A DNA stretch of 64,000 bases, taken from NCBI RefSeq assembly GCF_026127265.1, contig NZ_WWFG01000006.1:1-64000 (forward strand), given 5' to 3'. Positions 9,574-20,100 of this stretch are shown piece by piece. The position numbers and the translations under genes were made by a program. This DNA is from Nostoc sp. KVJ3 (GTDB lineage: Bacteria > Cyanobacteriota > Cyanobacteriia > Cyanobacteriales > Nostocaceae). The notes beneath the pieces are model-generated. The model worked only from the letters and a program-made list of their open reading frames with translations, did not search any database and was not told the origin of the DNA. Position 1 is the first letter of the stretch; each line of letters begins with the position of its first letter.

Positions 9574-12003
9574 TTAACGCGAGGAAGAGGTCTGGAGATA
9601 ATCACATAATGAGGAATTTTGCAGCCCAGGAGATACTACTGAGCCTGCTTCCGACAGCACAACTAAGCTTAAAGTTTTATTGTCATTCAATCTCCAGCCT
9701 TGAGCTTCCACAAAATTATTGTTGGTATGAATGATTGGTGCAGCAGTTTCCTTAGAAGAAACATTTTGCGGATCGGGGACAATATTGAAAGCATCGCTCG
9801 GGCCTGGAGGAAGTCCCCCACTCCCAACATTAATTAGCTGGTTTCCCCCATTTCCTACCCGACATCCTGATGATAAATCTGGATTTTTGAATTTAGTGGA
9901 GGTTATAATAGAGCGGCTAAAATCAAAGTTTGGCGTAATGATTGTAACTGTTCCGTTTACACCAAGCTGAGAAGTGGAACTAATTTGGCTGTCGGGTGAA
10001 ATAAAGACTCCCATTGCATTTATATTGATGTTTCCCCCATTCCCTTTTACAGCATCAGAAATAATGCTGCTGTTATCTAAGGCGAGTAAAGTTTTTGTAT
10101 TAATAAAAATATTACCGCCATTTTTATCACCACGCGCACTAGCTGTAATAGTTGCGTTGTTCAATCTCAGGTCTTGAGAATTTAGGGAAATATCGCCTCC
10201 TTGTCCTAAAGCTGTATCAGCTGTTATTGCCCCTTGATCGCTTAGGTTGATAAGAGGAGTATTGATTTGAAGCTTTCCGGCATTACCCAATCCTTCATTA
10301 CGAACATTAATGAATCCACGATTTGAAACATTTAAATTTACAGTGTTAATTTTGACATCGCCGGAATCACCAGTTGGTACTGCGGGAGAGCCAAACAGTC
10401 GCTGTGTGCGTGGAGATGCAGCAAAAGCTGAAGAACTTATGTTACTACTCTTCCCCGACTTTGGATCGTAACCATCGACATTTACAAAGTTCCAAGCATT
10501 GATATTAACGCTTCCAGCATTTCCTGAAGCAACTGTGGAGGTATTAACTTGCGCTCCTTCTTGAAGTTTCAGGCTTCCTGTGTTAATTGCCACAGTGCCT
10601 GCATTCCCTTCTTTGAAGGTTGTAGAACCAATTACAGTTGGGGCAGATATATCTACTCCTGACAAGTTTATAGAATTAGCTAGTACTGTCACATTTCCTG
10701 CATCTCCAGTTCCTAGAGTCGTGGACTGCACTAAAGCTCCACCTTTTGCATTCAAAGAGTTAGTTATCAAATCGATATTTCCTGCATTTCCAGAACTAAA
10801 GGTATTAGCAGAGATATCAGAACGATAGACTTGATTTGGCACTGAAGCTCCTAGTAGCTCTACAGAATCAGATGCATTTACAATTACATCACCCCCTCTA
10901 GCAGAAGTGAATGAACCAGTATTGATTCCACCTCCTTGTTCTATCCTTAAATTTTTGGCAAAGATAAAGATATCTCCTCCTCTTCCATTCGCCAATGCTT
11001 CAGTCCGCAAAATATTTGGATTCGTTTCATTAGGTAAATTTGCAGCGAAGTCTAAAACACCAGAGGCATTTACAAGAATATTTCCAGATGGACTACTTCC
11101 TAGATTTTGGAGCAAAATTACTGAGCCATTAGCAAGTGATAAATTGTATCCTTGAAAATGGATAGAAGTGTTAGTCGTACCACTAGAAGCTACTAAAGCA
11201 CGATTGAACAGATTAATATTCTGAAAATCTTTAACTCTTTGATAGTTAAAGTCCCAGCCATAGGGTTGAGAAATAATTCCAACATTTCCTGATTTGACAC
11301 TACCTAATTCAACGTAGCCTCCATTCGCTTTAATTGTACTGCCATTTAAGTCGATATTGCCTCCAATGAAAGCTATGGTTTTTCCTGTCCCTGCGGTAAC
11401 AACAGAGGCATTGTTGTCAATAGTAGTGGGTAAGAAAAATTTATCTGTATTACCTATTTGCGCTCCTGTCCCTTGCAATTGAATAGCACCTGGATTTTTA
11501 ACTACCAATCCAAGTGGAACATTTACTGTTAATAGCGTTTCTTTTTGAGGATCTTTAGCGCCAAAAATGCCATCAGCAAATTTAACACTATCCGCCGTGG
11601 TCAACAAGACTGATCCTCTAATATCTAAGCGTGCATTTTGACCTAAGAAAACTCCATTTGGGTTAAGTAAAATAAAGTTAGCTGTACCATTGGCTCGGAT
11701 CAGACCATCAATATTAGAAACTGAACCACCCGTTATTCGACTAATTATATTCTGAATACTTGAAGCATTGTTAAAATAAACTTCACTTCCTGATGGTATA
11801 GAAAATTCTTTGAAACTATGAAATAGGTTGCTGCCTTGTCTGGTTCCCCCAGTAATAACATTTACATTACCATTTGGCATCACCACAGAGTTAATCGGCA
11901 ATGTAGAATCTCGAACAATCTGTGCAAAAACCGATGGACATGGGACTAGCAAACATAATACAGATATACTCTGGGGTAAAGAAATCATCCAATTTTTAAA
12001 CAC
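9574..12003 (-). CDS. TpsA exoprotein, filamentous-haemagglutinin N-terminal domain
   Basis: 809 residues. Signal peptide with likely cleavage after VFA (residue 27). The TPS domain follows with the diagnostic NPNG motif at 114-117 (LLNPNGVFLGQNARLDI) and the upstream LFHSFKEFSIP block. From about 200 to 720 runs a right-handed beta-helix of repeats rich in G-N-I-x-I-N-T. The C-terminal region has two cysteines (GCRVGNGG; SLCDYL). It is the partner secreted by the TpsB encoded just downstream. Cyanobacterial proteins of this class are often called S-layer or haemagglutinin-like and act at the cell surface; the actual ligand is unknown. 236 nt separate it from the tpsB start. Confidence 0.88.
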   Translation of the reverse strand: MFKNWMISLPQSISVLCLLVPCPSVFAQIVRDSTLPINSVVMPNGNVNVITGGTRQGSNLFHSFKEFSIPSGSEVYFNNASSIQNIISRITGGSVSNIDGLIRANGTANFILLNPNGVFLGQNARLDIRGSVLLTTADSVKFADGIFGAKDPQKETLLTVNVPLGLVVKNPGAIQLQGTGAQIGNTDKFFLPTTIDNNASVVTAGTGKTIAFIGGNIDLNGSTIKANGGYVELGSVKSGNVGIISQPYGWDFNYQRVKDFQNINLFNRALVASSGTTNTSIHFQGYNLSLANGSVILLQNLGSSPSGNILVNASGVLDFAANLPNETNPNILRTEALANGRGGDIFIFAKNLRIEQGGGINTGSFTSARGGDVIVNASDSVELLGASVPNQVYRSDISANTFSSGNAGNIDLITNSLNAKGGALVQSTTLGTGDAGNVTVLANSINLSGVDISAPTVIGSTTFKEGNAGTVAINTGSLKLQEGAQVNTSTVASGNAGSVNINAWNFVNVDGYDPKSGKSSNISSSAFAASPRTQRLFGSPAVPTGDSGDVKINTVNLNVSNRGFINVRNEGLGNAGKLQINTPLINLSDQGAITADTALGQGGDISLNSQDLRLNNATITASARGDKNGGNIFINTKTLLALDNSSIISDAVKGNGGNININAMGVFISPDSQISSTSQLGVNGTVTIITPNFDFSRSIITSTKFKNPDLSSGCRVGNGGNQLINVGSGGLPPGPSDAFNIVPDPQNVSSKETAAPIIHTNNNFVEAQGWRLNDNKTLSLVVLSEAGSVVSPGLQNSSLCDYLQTSSSR

Positions 12004-12027
12004 ATCAACCCCTTGATTGTTATTTTT

Positions 12028-12798
12028 TTATTGATTGAACTCTATAAATTCTGCTTTACTAAAAGTAGAATTCTCATAGTATCTACTACCTCGTAGCCTT
12101 AACGTTGGTTCTACTAACCAATCTACAGTTAAATGAAAATCAACTTTAGCTTCTAAAGAAGAAGGACTAGTAATAGAAATCCCTTCTGGAGAGTACAAAA
12201 TTATGTTATTTTCATTACTTATATTTTCTAAAGGCTCCCATTTGATTTCTGATTTATTAAAAACTCTCAAATCAGAAGATATTCCTTTTAACTGTCCCAC
12301 CCAATTCTCCCAGCTATTATTGTTTTTATCAAACTTTGGGAGAAAAGACTTTTCTGGAGAATAACTATCTAGGTATTCATGGATAATAAAAATGTGTTCC
12401 AAGGTCTTATTTTTGTAAACACTACCAGCAGTTGCACGTCTATTTTGATGCCTAAAACCAATTTCAAATCTAAAATTAGTAAAATTTCCATTCTCTCCAG
12501 AACACCAAGAAAAACTATTTTCTATATATAGAGCTTTTGTAATAGGTTTCTTTTTGACTCCAAATGTTATAGTTTCACTTTTTTCATCTTCATAAATGTG
12601 ATGGTTTTTTTGAACATATTCATTGCCATCACTACTAGCCTCAAAAGTTCTAATACACTTAAATGATTCTATGATTTCACCTTCAGGAGAATATCTAGTT
12701 ACAATTCCATGCCAATCATGCACATGATATTTGAAAAAGGTATTCCAATTTTGTATCTGATGTTCTTGTTGGCTCATGAGTTTGTAATCTGACGACAT
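12028..12798 (-). CDS. DUF3598-like protein
   Basis: 256 residues. The N-terminal block (WNTFFKYHVHDWHGIVTRYSPEGEIIESFKC) matches the general shape of DUF3598 proteins, which are cyanobacterial calycin-like beta-barrels with a 'W..h...W.G....y.p.G' opening. The rest alternates predicted beta strands. Function unknown. It lies between the kinase gene (28 nt upstream) and tpsA (24 nt downstream), on the same strand, so it probably belongs to the same transcript. An alternative start is the ATG at 12777. Confidence 0.6.
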   Translation of the reverse strand: MSSDYKLMSQQEHQIQNWNTFFKYHVHDWHGIVTRYSPEGEIIESFKCIRTFEASSDGNEYVQKNHHIYEDEKSETITFGVKKKPITKALYIENSFSWCSGENGNFTNFRFEIGFRHQNRRATAGSVYKNKTLEHIFIIHEYLDSYSPEKSFLPKFDKNNNSWENWVGQLKGISSDLRVFNKSEIKWEPLENISNENNIILYSPEGISITSPSSLEAKVDFHLTVDWLVEPTLRLRGSRYYENSTFSKAEFIEFNQ

Positions 12799-12826
12799 AA
12801 TTTATCACTCAAACAATTTACATTTA

Positions 12827-14674
12827 TTATTTATTAAATACACGATCTAATAATTTTTGCCTCCACTCCTGAACCTCTGGCAAGCTAGCGGTAGAACTAA
12901 CTGTTAATAGACAGACTTCCCCAGGAGTTCTAGAATCCTTCCCTTGCGCTTCATATACTTGAGCCAGTAAACAGAAAGCATCTATTCGTTCCGAGTCTAA
13001 CTGAGTTGCTTTCTCTAAATATTTACTCGCTTCAACTAACTTTTTTTGCATCAAGCTTGCCCAACCTAAATTTTTATATAACGCCGCTTGTATTTCTGGG
13101 TTTTCAGTAAGAGTCAATCCTTCAAGTGCCAATTTAGTAGCTTGTTCATAATCTCCCTTTAGATTTTTTAATCGCGCTAAATTATTAAGTGGATATGCCG
13201 ATTGAGTGTTGAGCTTTTTAGCTATTAAATATTCTTTTTCTGCTAAATCATATTTACCTTGATCGTCATAAAAACTTCCTAGTCCATAATGTACTTCAGA
13301 GTCACCAGGCATTAGCTTCAAGACTTTTTCATAATTATCCTTTACACATTTTACTTCATTAAGTTGCTGACAAATTAAAGCTAAATTATTAAGAGCGTCT
13401 GCATCTCGATCATTATATTTAATTGATAATTCATAGTATTTTTTAGCTAGATTTTGATTATTGATGTTCCGAGCCGCTTTATCAAAATAAAAACTTGAAA
13501 TAGAACGATTACTCTGAGAATTAATTTTCAATGCTAAATCAAAATATTTTTGTGCAGATTGAGAATTATCCGCTGCTTCTAACTTTTCTCCTTCAGATAT
13601 TAAATAATTAACTGCCCAAGGTAAAAACAAGGTTTTAACTAAAAATAAAATTGTTAAGCCACCTAATATAAATGCATTAGTTATAAATACTTTAGACTTA
13701 GTTAATCTATAAAATTTGTTTTGTATAGGAAGTTTTTTAAGTCTTTCTAAAATTATTTGAGTGCTTTGTGGACGTTGCCCTGGAGCCGGAGCCATTAGAT
13801 AATCTAGAAGATCAGCAAATGGCTTGTCAATATGCCGCGCCTTATCTCTCCATATTAATCTTGAGTTGTCCTGATTTTGTGGTAAATCCATCAGTGGTAT
13901 ACCAGTGACTAAGTTTACAAAGGTTCGTCCTAGAGCAAAAAAATCTGATTGCGGTACACCTTGGCCATTAATTTGCTCGGACGAAGTAAAAAAAGGCGTA
14001 ACAATCGATGTTATCTCATGCCCACTACCTAATCCTGTGCTGGTTCCTCCACTGGTACTAATTTTTGTTAAATAGGATCTAGTAATCTGTCGGGCCGCAC
14101 CGAAATCAATAAGTACTAGTTTACCGTCAGGCTGATGAATTATATTTTCTGGCTTGATATCTCTATGAAAAAAACCTGAGCGATGTACCACATCAAGAAT
14201 ATTTATTAATTGTGAAAACCAATCAAACGCAACACTCTGGGGAATTCGTCCGTAAGCTTTTAACCATTCTCGTAAATTCTCTCCTTCTATCATCTGCATT
14301 ACTAAGCAATGCAATTCCAAAAGAGTATCCTTTAGTGGGACAATCAAATAATCATCTATAGTGGAATCAGGAATTCCAGGATGCTTGAGTACTTGCAGTG
14401 CCAGCGCCTCTTCCCGAATTAACTCAATTAACTTAGGTTCGCTCCATTTCAATACCTTCATGACTCTTACTTGAGATTTTGGATACAAGGTTGTCCCAGA
14501 ATCCTCAACCTCAAAGACTTCTGTATAACTGTATGGATCTTTATTTAATGGGCATAACGGACGTAACAAACGAATGCGCTTGTTTATTAGTAATGGATTC
14601 CCGCAAGCTAAACAATTTTCAATATCGTTTGGGTTGTGGCGCTGATTACATAGGTGATTTATGCAGTAAACCAC
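12827..14674 (-). CDS. Serine/threonine protein kinase with zinc ribbon, membrane helix and TPRs
   Basis: 615 residues from a GTG at 14674. AGGAG inside the last codons of the upstream STAND gene is the ribosome-binding site, so the two genes are coupled. Order: a zinc-ribbon-like N-terminus (Cys4, 9, 21, 24); a kinase domain with VMKVLKW (Lys73), HRDIKPEN (Asp172) and DFG (190-192); a membrane helix (about 329-358); then TPRs (365-600; AHYGLGSFYDDQGKYDLAEKEY type). The glycine-rich loop is poorly formed. This domain order is common in filamentous cyanobacteria. As an inner-membrane Hanks-type kinase it may relay signals to the neighbouring STAND or secretion proteins. Confidence 0.88.
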   Translation of the reverse strand: MVYCINHLCNQRHNPNDIENCLACGNPLLINKRIRLLRPLCPLNKDPYSYTEVFEVEDSGTTLYPKSQVRVMKVLKWSEPKLIELIREEALALQVLKHPGIPDSTIDDYLIVPLKDTLLELHCLVMQMIEGENLREWLKAYGRIPQSVAFDWFSQLINILDVVHRSGFFHRDIKPENIIHQPDGKLVLIDFGAARQITRSYLTKISTSGGTSTGLGSGHEITSIVTPFFTSSEQINGQGVPQSDFFALGRTFVNLVTGIPLMDLPQNQDNSRLIWRDKARHIDKPFADLLDYLMAPAPGQRPQSTQIILERLKKLPIQNKFYRLTKSKVFITNAFILGGLTILFLVKTLFLPWAVNYLISEGEKLEAADNSQSAQKYFDLALKINSQSNRSISSFYFDKAARNINNQNLAKKYYELSIKYNDRDADALNNLALICQQLNEVKCVKDNYEKVLKLMPGDSEVHYGLGSFYDDQGKYDLAEKEYLIAKKLNTQSAYPLNNLARLKNLKGDYEQATKLALEGLTLTENPEIQAALYKNLGWASLMQKKLVEASKYLEKATQLDSERIDAFCLLAQVYEAQGKDSRTPGEVCLLTVSSTASLPEVQEWRQKLLDRVFNK

Positions 14675-14676
14675 AT

Positions 14677-16110
14677 TTACTCCTGGAAGTAACTAGTTGT
14701 CTGTACTCCACTTTTTTTCCAAACAAGCCCGAATGGATCAACTAAGATATATTTTTTAATAACTGGTTCTAAATTATAGCTTACTTCTTGTTTGGCCGTT
14801 CTTTGACAAACTTCAATTAATGAGCGTTGCTCCAAAATTTCTGTCGCCACAATTAATTCAGAAACAGATATTTCTATGTCTAATTTCTCTTTTAAACCTT
14901 CAATAAGTTTAGAAAATGAAATGGGGATTGAATTTTCTGATATATGCTCTGCCAAATAAATCATTACCTGTCTTTGAAGATCAGTTAAAAGACCAGGTTG
15001 CCCAAATTGCTGATGTAACATTAATTGAAATTGGTGTCCCATCGCAGTAGTCCTATACTCTAAAAATCTTCTTACACTTCCCCCAAAAAAACGATGAATT
15101 CGATCAGCAACAGATTCTAATTCTGATGGATTACCGCGATAAATATCGATTAATCGTTTACATTCGTCACCCCCTAAGCCTTTTTCATGTAGCATCTCAA
15201 GTGCTGCACTTTCTTCTAAGCCTTCTACCCGGAGAGATACAATAGGTAGGCTTGTAGTACTATGAGCAATTTCTTCTAATGGTATTTGGCTAGTTACAAT
15301 GATATAGCTTTGATGCTGTTCTTGCGTAAGTTTAATAAACAGTCTTTTATACTTAAGTTTTATTTCGTAGTTGTCTACTTGTGCTAAACTCTCAAATCCA
15401 TCTAGCACTAACAAGCAGTGGTTTGAATTTAGTTGTTTTAATATCAAATAAATTTTTGTTTCAATCGATTCATTATAAGCTTCTAAATTTAAAACATTAA
15501 GTATTTCAGTAATTAAATCATCAATTGATAAACAATGATTTATTGTTATCCAAAATATAAAATTATATGCATTAGAGTTTTCTAAAAGTAATTCCTCAAC
15601 CAACTTGGCCGCCAAAAAACTTTTTCCAATACCTCCAAGTCCAATTAAAGCTATACATCGACGTTTAAAAAGATTAATTTGTTTTTTTAAATAGCTTATA
15701 TCTTCTTCTCGCCCGTAAAAAAAATTTAGTTTAGGCAATTCTCCATAAATTATAGTCTTACCTACTAAAGAATCATTAGATACTTTAGATGCTTCTAAAT
15801 GAAGATAATGCTTTTTTGCTATTTTTAGTAAAATCTTTTTTAAATATATTTTTTTTACTTGCACTCCCTCACCAATAACTTCCGTAAGCATTGACCATAA
15901 CTGTGGAGCTACTCCTGTTCGCAAATATTGAAAATCGTATCCCGAATCCCGCGCTATCTCTTTATAGTCTTTCCCATCCCAAGTCCCTACAATTACAGCC
16001 CGTTCAGAGTCCAAGAAGCACCTTCCAGTGTGTTGAAACACTTGCTCTTCCAAAATCTCCAACACTTTCTCTATGCTTAAGTGTTTATCTAAGTTCATGC
16101 CTAGCTGCAT
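14677..16110 (-). CDS. STAND/NB-ARC NTPase with N-terminal winged-helix effector-type domain
   Basis: 477 residues. The N-terminal part (about 32-85: DSERAVIVGTWDGKDYKEIARDSGYDFQYL, then LW.ML) is the helix-turn-helix-like domain found at the start of many cyanobacterial NB-ARC and vWA-MoxR-associated proteins. An NB-ARC ATPase follows, with Walker A GLGGIGKS (157-164), Walker B CLLVLDGFE (about 234-242) and a sensor segment SYIIVTSQIP. A winged-helix region ends the protein. The usual WD40 or TPR sensor repeats are absent, so it is short for the class. It is the first gene of the minus-strand set running to the CHAT protease. STAND proteins are signal switches in immunity and regulation; the trigger here is unknown. 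Confidence 0.82.
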   Translation of the reverse strand: MQLGMNLDKHLSIEKVLEILEEQVFQHTGRCFLDSERAVIVGTWDGKDYKEIARDSGYDFQYLRTGVAPQLWSMLTEVIGEGVQVKKIYLKKILLKIAKKHYLHLEASKVSNDSLVGKTIIYGELPKLNFFYGREEDISYLKKQINLFKRRCIALIGLGGIGKSFLAAKLVEELLLENSNAYNFIFWITINHCLSIDDLITEILNVLNLEAYNESIETKIYLILKQLNSNHCLLVLDGFESLAQVDNYEIKLKYKRLFIKLTQEQHQSYIIVTSQIPLEEIAHSTTSLPIVSLRVEGLEESAALEMLHEKGLGGDECKRLIDIYRGNPSELESVADRIHRFFGGSVRRFLEYRTTAMGHQFQLMLHQQFGQPGLLTDLQRQVMIYLAEHISENSIPISFSKLIEGLKEKLDIEISVSELIVATEILEQRSLIEVCQRTAKQEVSYNLEPVIKKYILVDPFGLVWKKSGVQTTSYFQE

Positions 16111-16309
16111 AATTAGCTGTAACTCTGCGTTTAATCAATACTGTATTTCATTTTACTCAGATCAACCCCTCTTTGCTTTACATTTATTAATATAAAGTGA
16201 TTCCTAAAAATCTATGCTGGCTATAAGATTAAAAAGATACAATTCACCAATGACAATACCGCACTTTAAGTAGCTTACTCCTAAAGTTGAACCATAAGTG
16301 AGGTAATAA

Positions 16310-16495
16310 TTGAGTTACGTACTCAGCAAGCGCGAAAATGCTAGGCTTGAGCCTACATCTACAGCAGGTGTGTTGGAAATCACATCCTACACGAGGGTAT
16401 ACAGATTAAATTATCCCCTAATCAGTTACTAATACGTATGGAGGACTTAATACCGCAGGGAGAGATAATGCCATATCCTGGACGACCAAAACTTC
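16310..16495 (+). ncRNA. Candidate structured RNA, possibly HEARO / IscB omega-RNA-like
   Basis: No protein is supported here, but the stretch has a compact run of hairpins. These are GAGT/ACTC (16312-16324), TAGGC-TTGA-GCCTA (16342-16355) and an interrupted GGTGTG/CACATCC pair (about 16367-16387), followed by purine-rich boxes such as TATGGAGGAC. The order of short motifs recalls HEARO RNAs, which are abundant and often solitary in cyanobacteria and act as guides for IscB. That identification rests on memory of the motif, not on a model search, and no iscB gene is visible nearby. The strand is inferred from this resemblance. Confidence 0.35.
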
Positions 16496-16564
16496 TGTAT
16501 GATCGATCAAACTAATTAAAACGAGAAATGAAGGGAAATATGAAACCACTCAAAAATCTAAAGC

Positions 16565-16595
16565 ACAAAGCGCCACTAGGGAGTAGGCGCTTTGT
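16565..16595 (-). terminator. Strong hairpin, likely intrinsic terminator
   Basis: A perfect 10-bp stem ACAAAGCGCC/GGCGCTTTGT around an 11-nt loop. On the minus strand it lies 24 nt past the stop of the 55-residue ORF, and T-rich sequence ending in TTTTT follows on that strand. It could also act on the plus strand, where the tail is weaker. Confidence 0.6.
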
Positions 16596-16618
16596 CTGTT
16601 TGTAAAATTCATCGTTTT

Positions 16619-16786
16619 TCAGAGCGGGGTTGATCTCGAAGGAACAAAATAAGTTGTCGCTAAAGTTTGGCCACTGGTGCGACTACTAAATTGTCCGAGA
16701 GTTTTTACCGCGCTACCAGATCCATTATAGGATCTGCCGCTTGGAAAGTCCATTCCTTGCGGTGTTTTTTGGCTGTCGAAATTCAT
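16619..16786 (-). CDS. Small hypothetical protein, 55 aa
   Basis: ATG at 16786 to TGA at 16619 encodes a Ser/Gly/Thr-rich 55-residue peptide (MNFDSQKTPQGMDFPSGRSY...). The composition looks protein-like rather than random, and a strong terminator-like hairpin follows on the same strand. No clear ribosome-binding site is visible and no family is recognised. It reads away from the CyRepA1 gene, a position where pSYSA-type plasmids have regulatory transcripts. Low to moderate support. Confidence 0.4.
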   Translation of the reverse strand: MNFDSQKTPQGMDFPSGRSYNGSGSAVKTLGQFSSRTSGQTLATTYFVPSRSTPL

Positions 16787-17159
16787 AAGTTTTTGTAAAG
16801 TTAAGTTTGATGGAGAAAAATTGCGAATTTTATAGCAAAAAGCAGTAGCAGCGCGAATAACAATTACCAGTTACTAGTTACCAGTTATCAGTTGGAATTT
16901 ACAGTCCTTGATAACTGTCAATTGTTGACTGTTAACTGATGTAACCCCCTCTGAACTTGTAAACAAAGTAATCAGGGGAAAATATCGTGATAAATAGAGA
17001 ATGCCCCAAGAGCGCAGTGTTAGAGCGTATGGGGTCGAGTGCAGCTTTCGCATGGCATTTTTGTGCTGTGACGAAGGGAAATTTTCGGAATATCCAGGCT
17101 AGAGCAAGGGTTTCGCAGCTTGAAAGAGTTCTCTCTAAGGAATTCCGAGGGGAGAACCG
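16787..17159 (+). promoter_or_regulatory. Leader region of the replication gene
   Basis: 373 bp without a gene. It contains heptamer-type repeats (ACCAGTTACTAGTTACCAGT at about 16866, and the diverged CTGTCAATTGTTGACTG at about 16915), a CCCC..TGA/TCAGGGG pair and a GCCCCA/TGGGG pair around 17001-17034. It ends with the ribosome-binding site GAGGGGAG, 4 nt before the ATG. In the related pSYSA system the CyRepA leader is controlled by an antisense RNA; I cannot place a promoter for one here. Confidence 0.4.
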
Positions 17160-20100
17160 ATGAATGCCTCTCCAACTGAATATCCAAACAATCTCACGGC
17201 AGCGGAATACCATGAGTTGTTAGCTGGTAGCGCCATTCATCCGGCGTTGATTAAGCGCAACTTTTTCCATGTAGAGGGAGAATCAGTTTATGATTTCCTG
17301 TTCATATCTGATAAAATCCCACGTAAAAATGCGGGTCGGGTAACAGATGGATACATAAAAATGTATCAGCACCTATTACTAGGTGGGACGTGGATTCAGT
17401 CACTTGACCCCTTTAAAAACTGGCAACCAATGGAGTGGGGCGGATTAAGCCGAACTTCCCCCGCATTGATTGGGAAAAAGGCAAGCCAGTTAAGTACGAA
17501 TCACCCCCCAAAACCCCCAACCGCGTTACCTACTTTGATGTCGCTAACCCCATCTGGGACAAAGTTGCAAAGCGTTATTTAATTAAGCGCTATCATTCAC
17601 TTTTAGCATTGCGCTTACTGGATCAACTTAATCCACTAATATTTTGGGAGTGGGTGAAACAGCATCCAGAGATTCCGATAATATTATGCGAGGGTGAGAA
17701 GAAAGCCGCTTGCTTGCTTTCGTTGGGGTTTGTAGCGATCGCACTTCCGGGAATTTGGAACGGGCGCGTGGGCAAACAAGATTTTGATGAACGGTTGCAT
17801 CCTGACTTAGTACCAATGGCTCAGGCGGGGCGCAAGTTCATTATTTTATTCGACTACGAAACTTCTTCTAAAACCAGGTGGTCGGTGTTTCAAGCCACTG
17901 TTCGCACTGCAAAAGCAATCGAATCGGCAGGTTCTGAATGTGAAGTTGCATTACTGCCGGGGCCAGAAAAAGGCGTTGATGATTTTGTAGTTAGTCGCAG
18001 TGAAGATGCCAATGCACTACTAACTGCAATTATAGACGATGCCAAATCACTTGCCGATTACCAGCGCTCGTATCGGGCGAAAAAATGGGGACTAAGTAAA
18101 TATAAACCAGATGTCACAGTCAATATTAAATATTTGACCCAAGCACTCTGCATTCCGGATCTGGAGGAAAAATGTTCATCTGTCCCGCCACTTTATGATA
18201 TTGCAGAAGAAAAATTGTTTACCCCAAGTGTTAGCTCTACAAACTGTAAAGAGGGAGAAGGAAAACAAGAGTTAATAATTTCTGACTGCCCTGACCACAA
18301 ACCCAGTACCCAAAATCCCAAAAAGTCTTTCCGTTTTCCAGAAAAAGGGCTAGTAGTCTTGTGGAGCGACATGGGTACAGGCAAAACTGAACTCATGCGC
18401 TGGTGGCGTGACCAAAACCCCGACGCGCGGTTCCTCAACAATGGGCATCGCGTAAATTTGCTGAAAAATCTTGCCGAACGCTTGCAGACGGCGATGTACT
18501 CCGACTTGGGTTACACAGGTTTAGCCCAGGCTCAAGCCCTTAGTATTACTATCGACAGCTTGCATAAGCTGAATACTCAGTCTCTCACCTACGGCTGCAT
18601 ATTTATAGATGAAGCCTGCCAATACCTCACTCACTTACTACACAGTAATACTTGCAAACAACATCGCGCCGCCATTTTGGAGGTACTGGAATATATAGTA
18701 TACAATGCGCCACTGGTCGTCATCGCTGATGCACACATGGATGATTTAACGGTAAACTTCTTTCTTGCAATGCGACCAAAAGAGGAAGTTCCGTACATCA
18801 TTAAAAACGAGTGGCGAAACGGTTCACGCACAATTTATTGGTACGAGGGGGATAATTCTAGCGCCATAGTCGCCCAAATCTCGGCAGCGCTGATGCTTGG
18901 AGAGAAAGTCATGGTTGCAAGTGACAGTAAGCGTTTTATCAAAAAACTCGACAAATCCTTTACTATCAAGTGCGAAGAATCAAGCTCCGAAAAATCACAT
19001 ACACCACAAAAATGGCGCATTTGGTCTGTCCATTCAGACAATTCTGGCAGTGATGAGAATGTTGCTTTCATCAAAGACATCACCAACGCCGTCAAAAACT
19101 TTGATGCCTTGTTCACCTCTCCCAGTCTCGGTACTGGTGTTGATATTTCTGAGTATCATTTTGATTTAGTGTTCGGTGTGTTTCACGGCGTTTCCCAAAC
19201 TGCTACTGAATGCGCCCAACAGCTTTACCGTTATCGCCCGAAAGTCCCGTTTCATATTTGGGTGGCCCCGCGTCCTCCCTTTGGTTACAAGGATACCAAT
19301 GCTACCAAGATTAAAGAGCGCTTGCTCCAAACCAATGAAATGACTGCTTTTCTGTTGCGAATTGACAGAGAAACGGGTAAGCGGGGCGCAGAGAAAGATT
19401 GGGCGCTTGAGGCTTACTGCCAAATTATGGCTAACCGCCACTATTCTCTGAATAATCTGCGTGATGATCTGCGATCGCTCCTCACAGAAATGGGCAATAC
19501 ATTTATATATGTGGGAAGTGATTCAGATCCTCAATCTCTCGAAAGTCTTAAAGCAGCAGCACAAGCTTTGGATCGTGCCCACAATTCGGCTGTTGCCAAG
19601 GCTAAGAATATTACTTTGAGTGAGTACCGCGCCCGTCAGAGCAAAGATTACCTTGACCCTAGCGAAATTTTTGAATGCGAAAAGTTCCGCATTTCTGATT
19701 CTTACGGCATCGAAGTAACCGAATCACTCGTAGAAATGGATAAAGGTGGCCGCTTAATTAGAGCAATTGCTGGACTTGAGGCCATTTTAGCCGCACCCGA
19801 AGAATCGTTTACTGACCCCAAAACTGGGCAAACTTATCCTACCCCACCAACAATTGTCACCCAAAAAGACCGCACCGAGCGCGACAATCTACCTTTGTGC
19901 ATCGACTGGGGTAATTATTCGGCGCGGTGGCTGGCTAGATTTAACCTGGGGCTGCATCAGATTCTCAAGCGTTTAGTGAAGGGTGATGAAGTTACCGGCT
20001 CGGATACTCAATTAGTTAATATGACAGCGATCGCTATACATTGTGCTGCTCACGTCAAAGCAATTCTTGGGTTTACTATTCCCAGTGACTGTAAACCTAT

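Noticed and set aside
9396..9734. Plus-strand frame of 112 codons after the TpsA gene
   Set aside because: Half of it is antisense to the TpsA C-terminus, the rest is intergenic; no motif.
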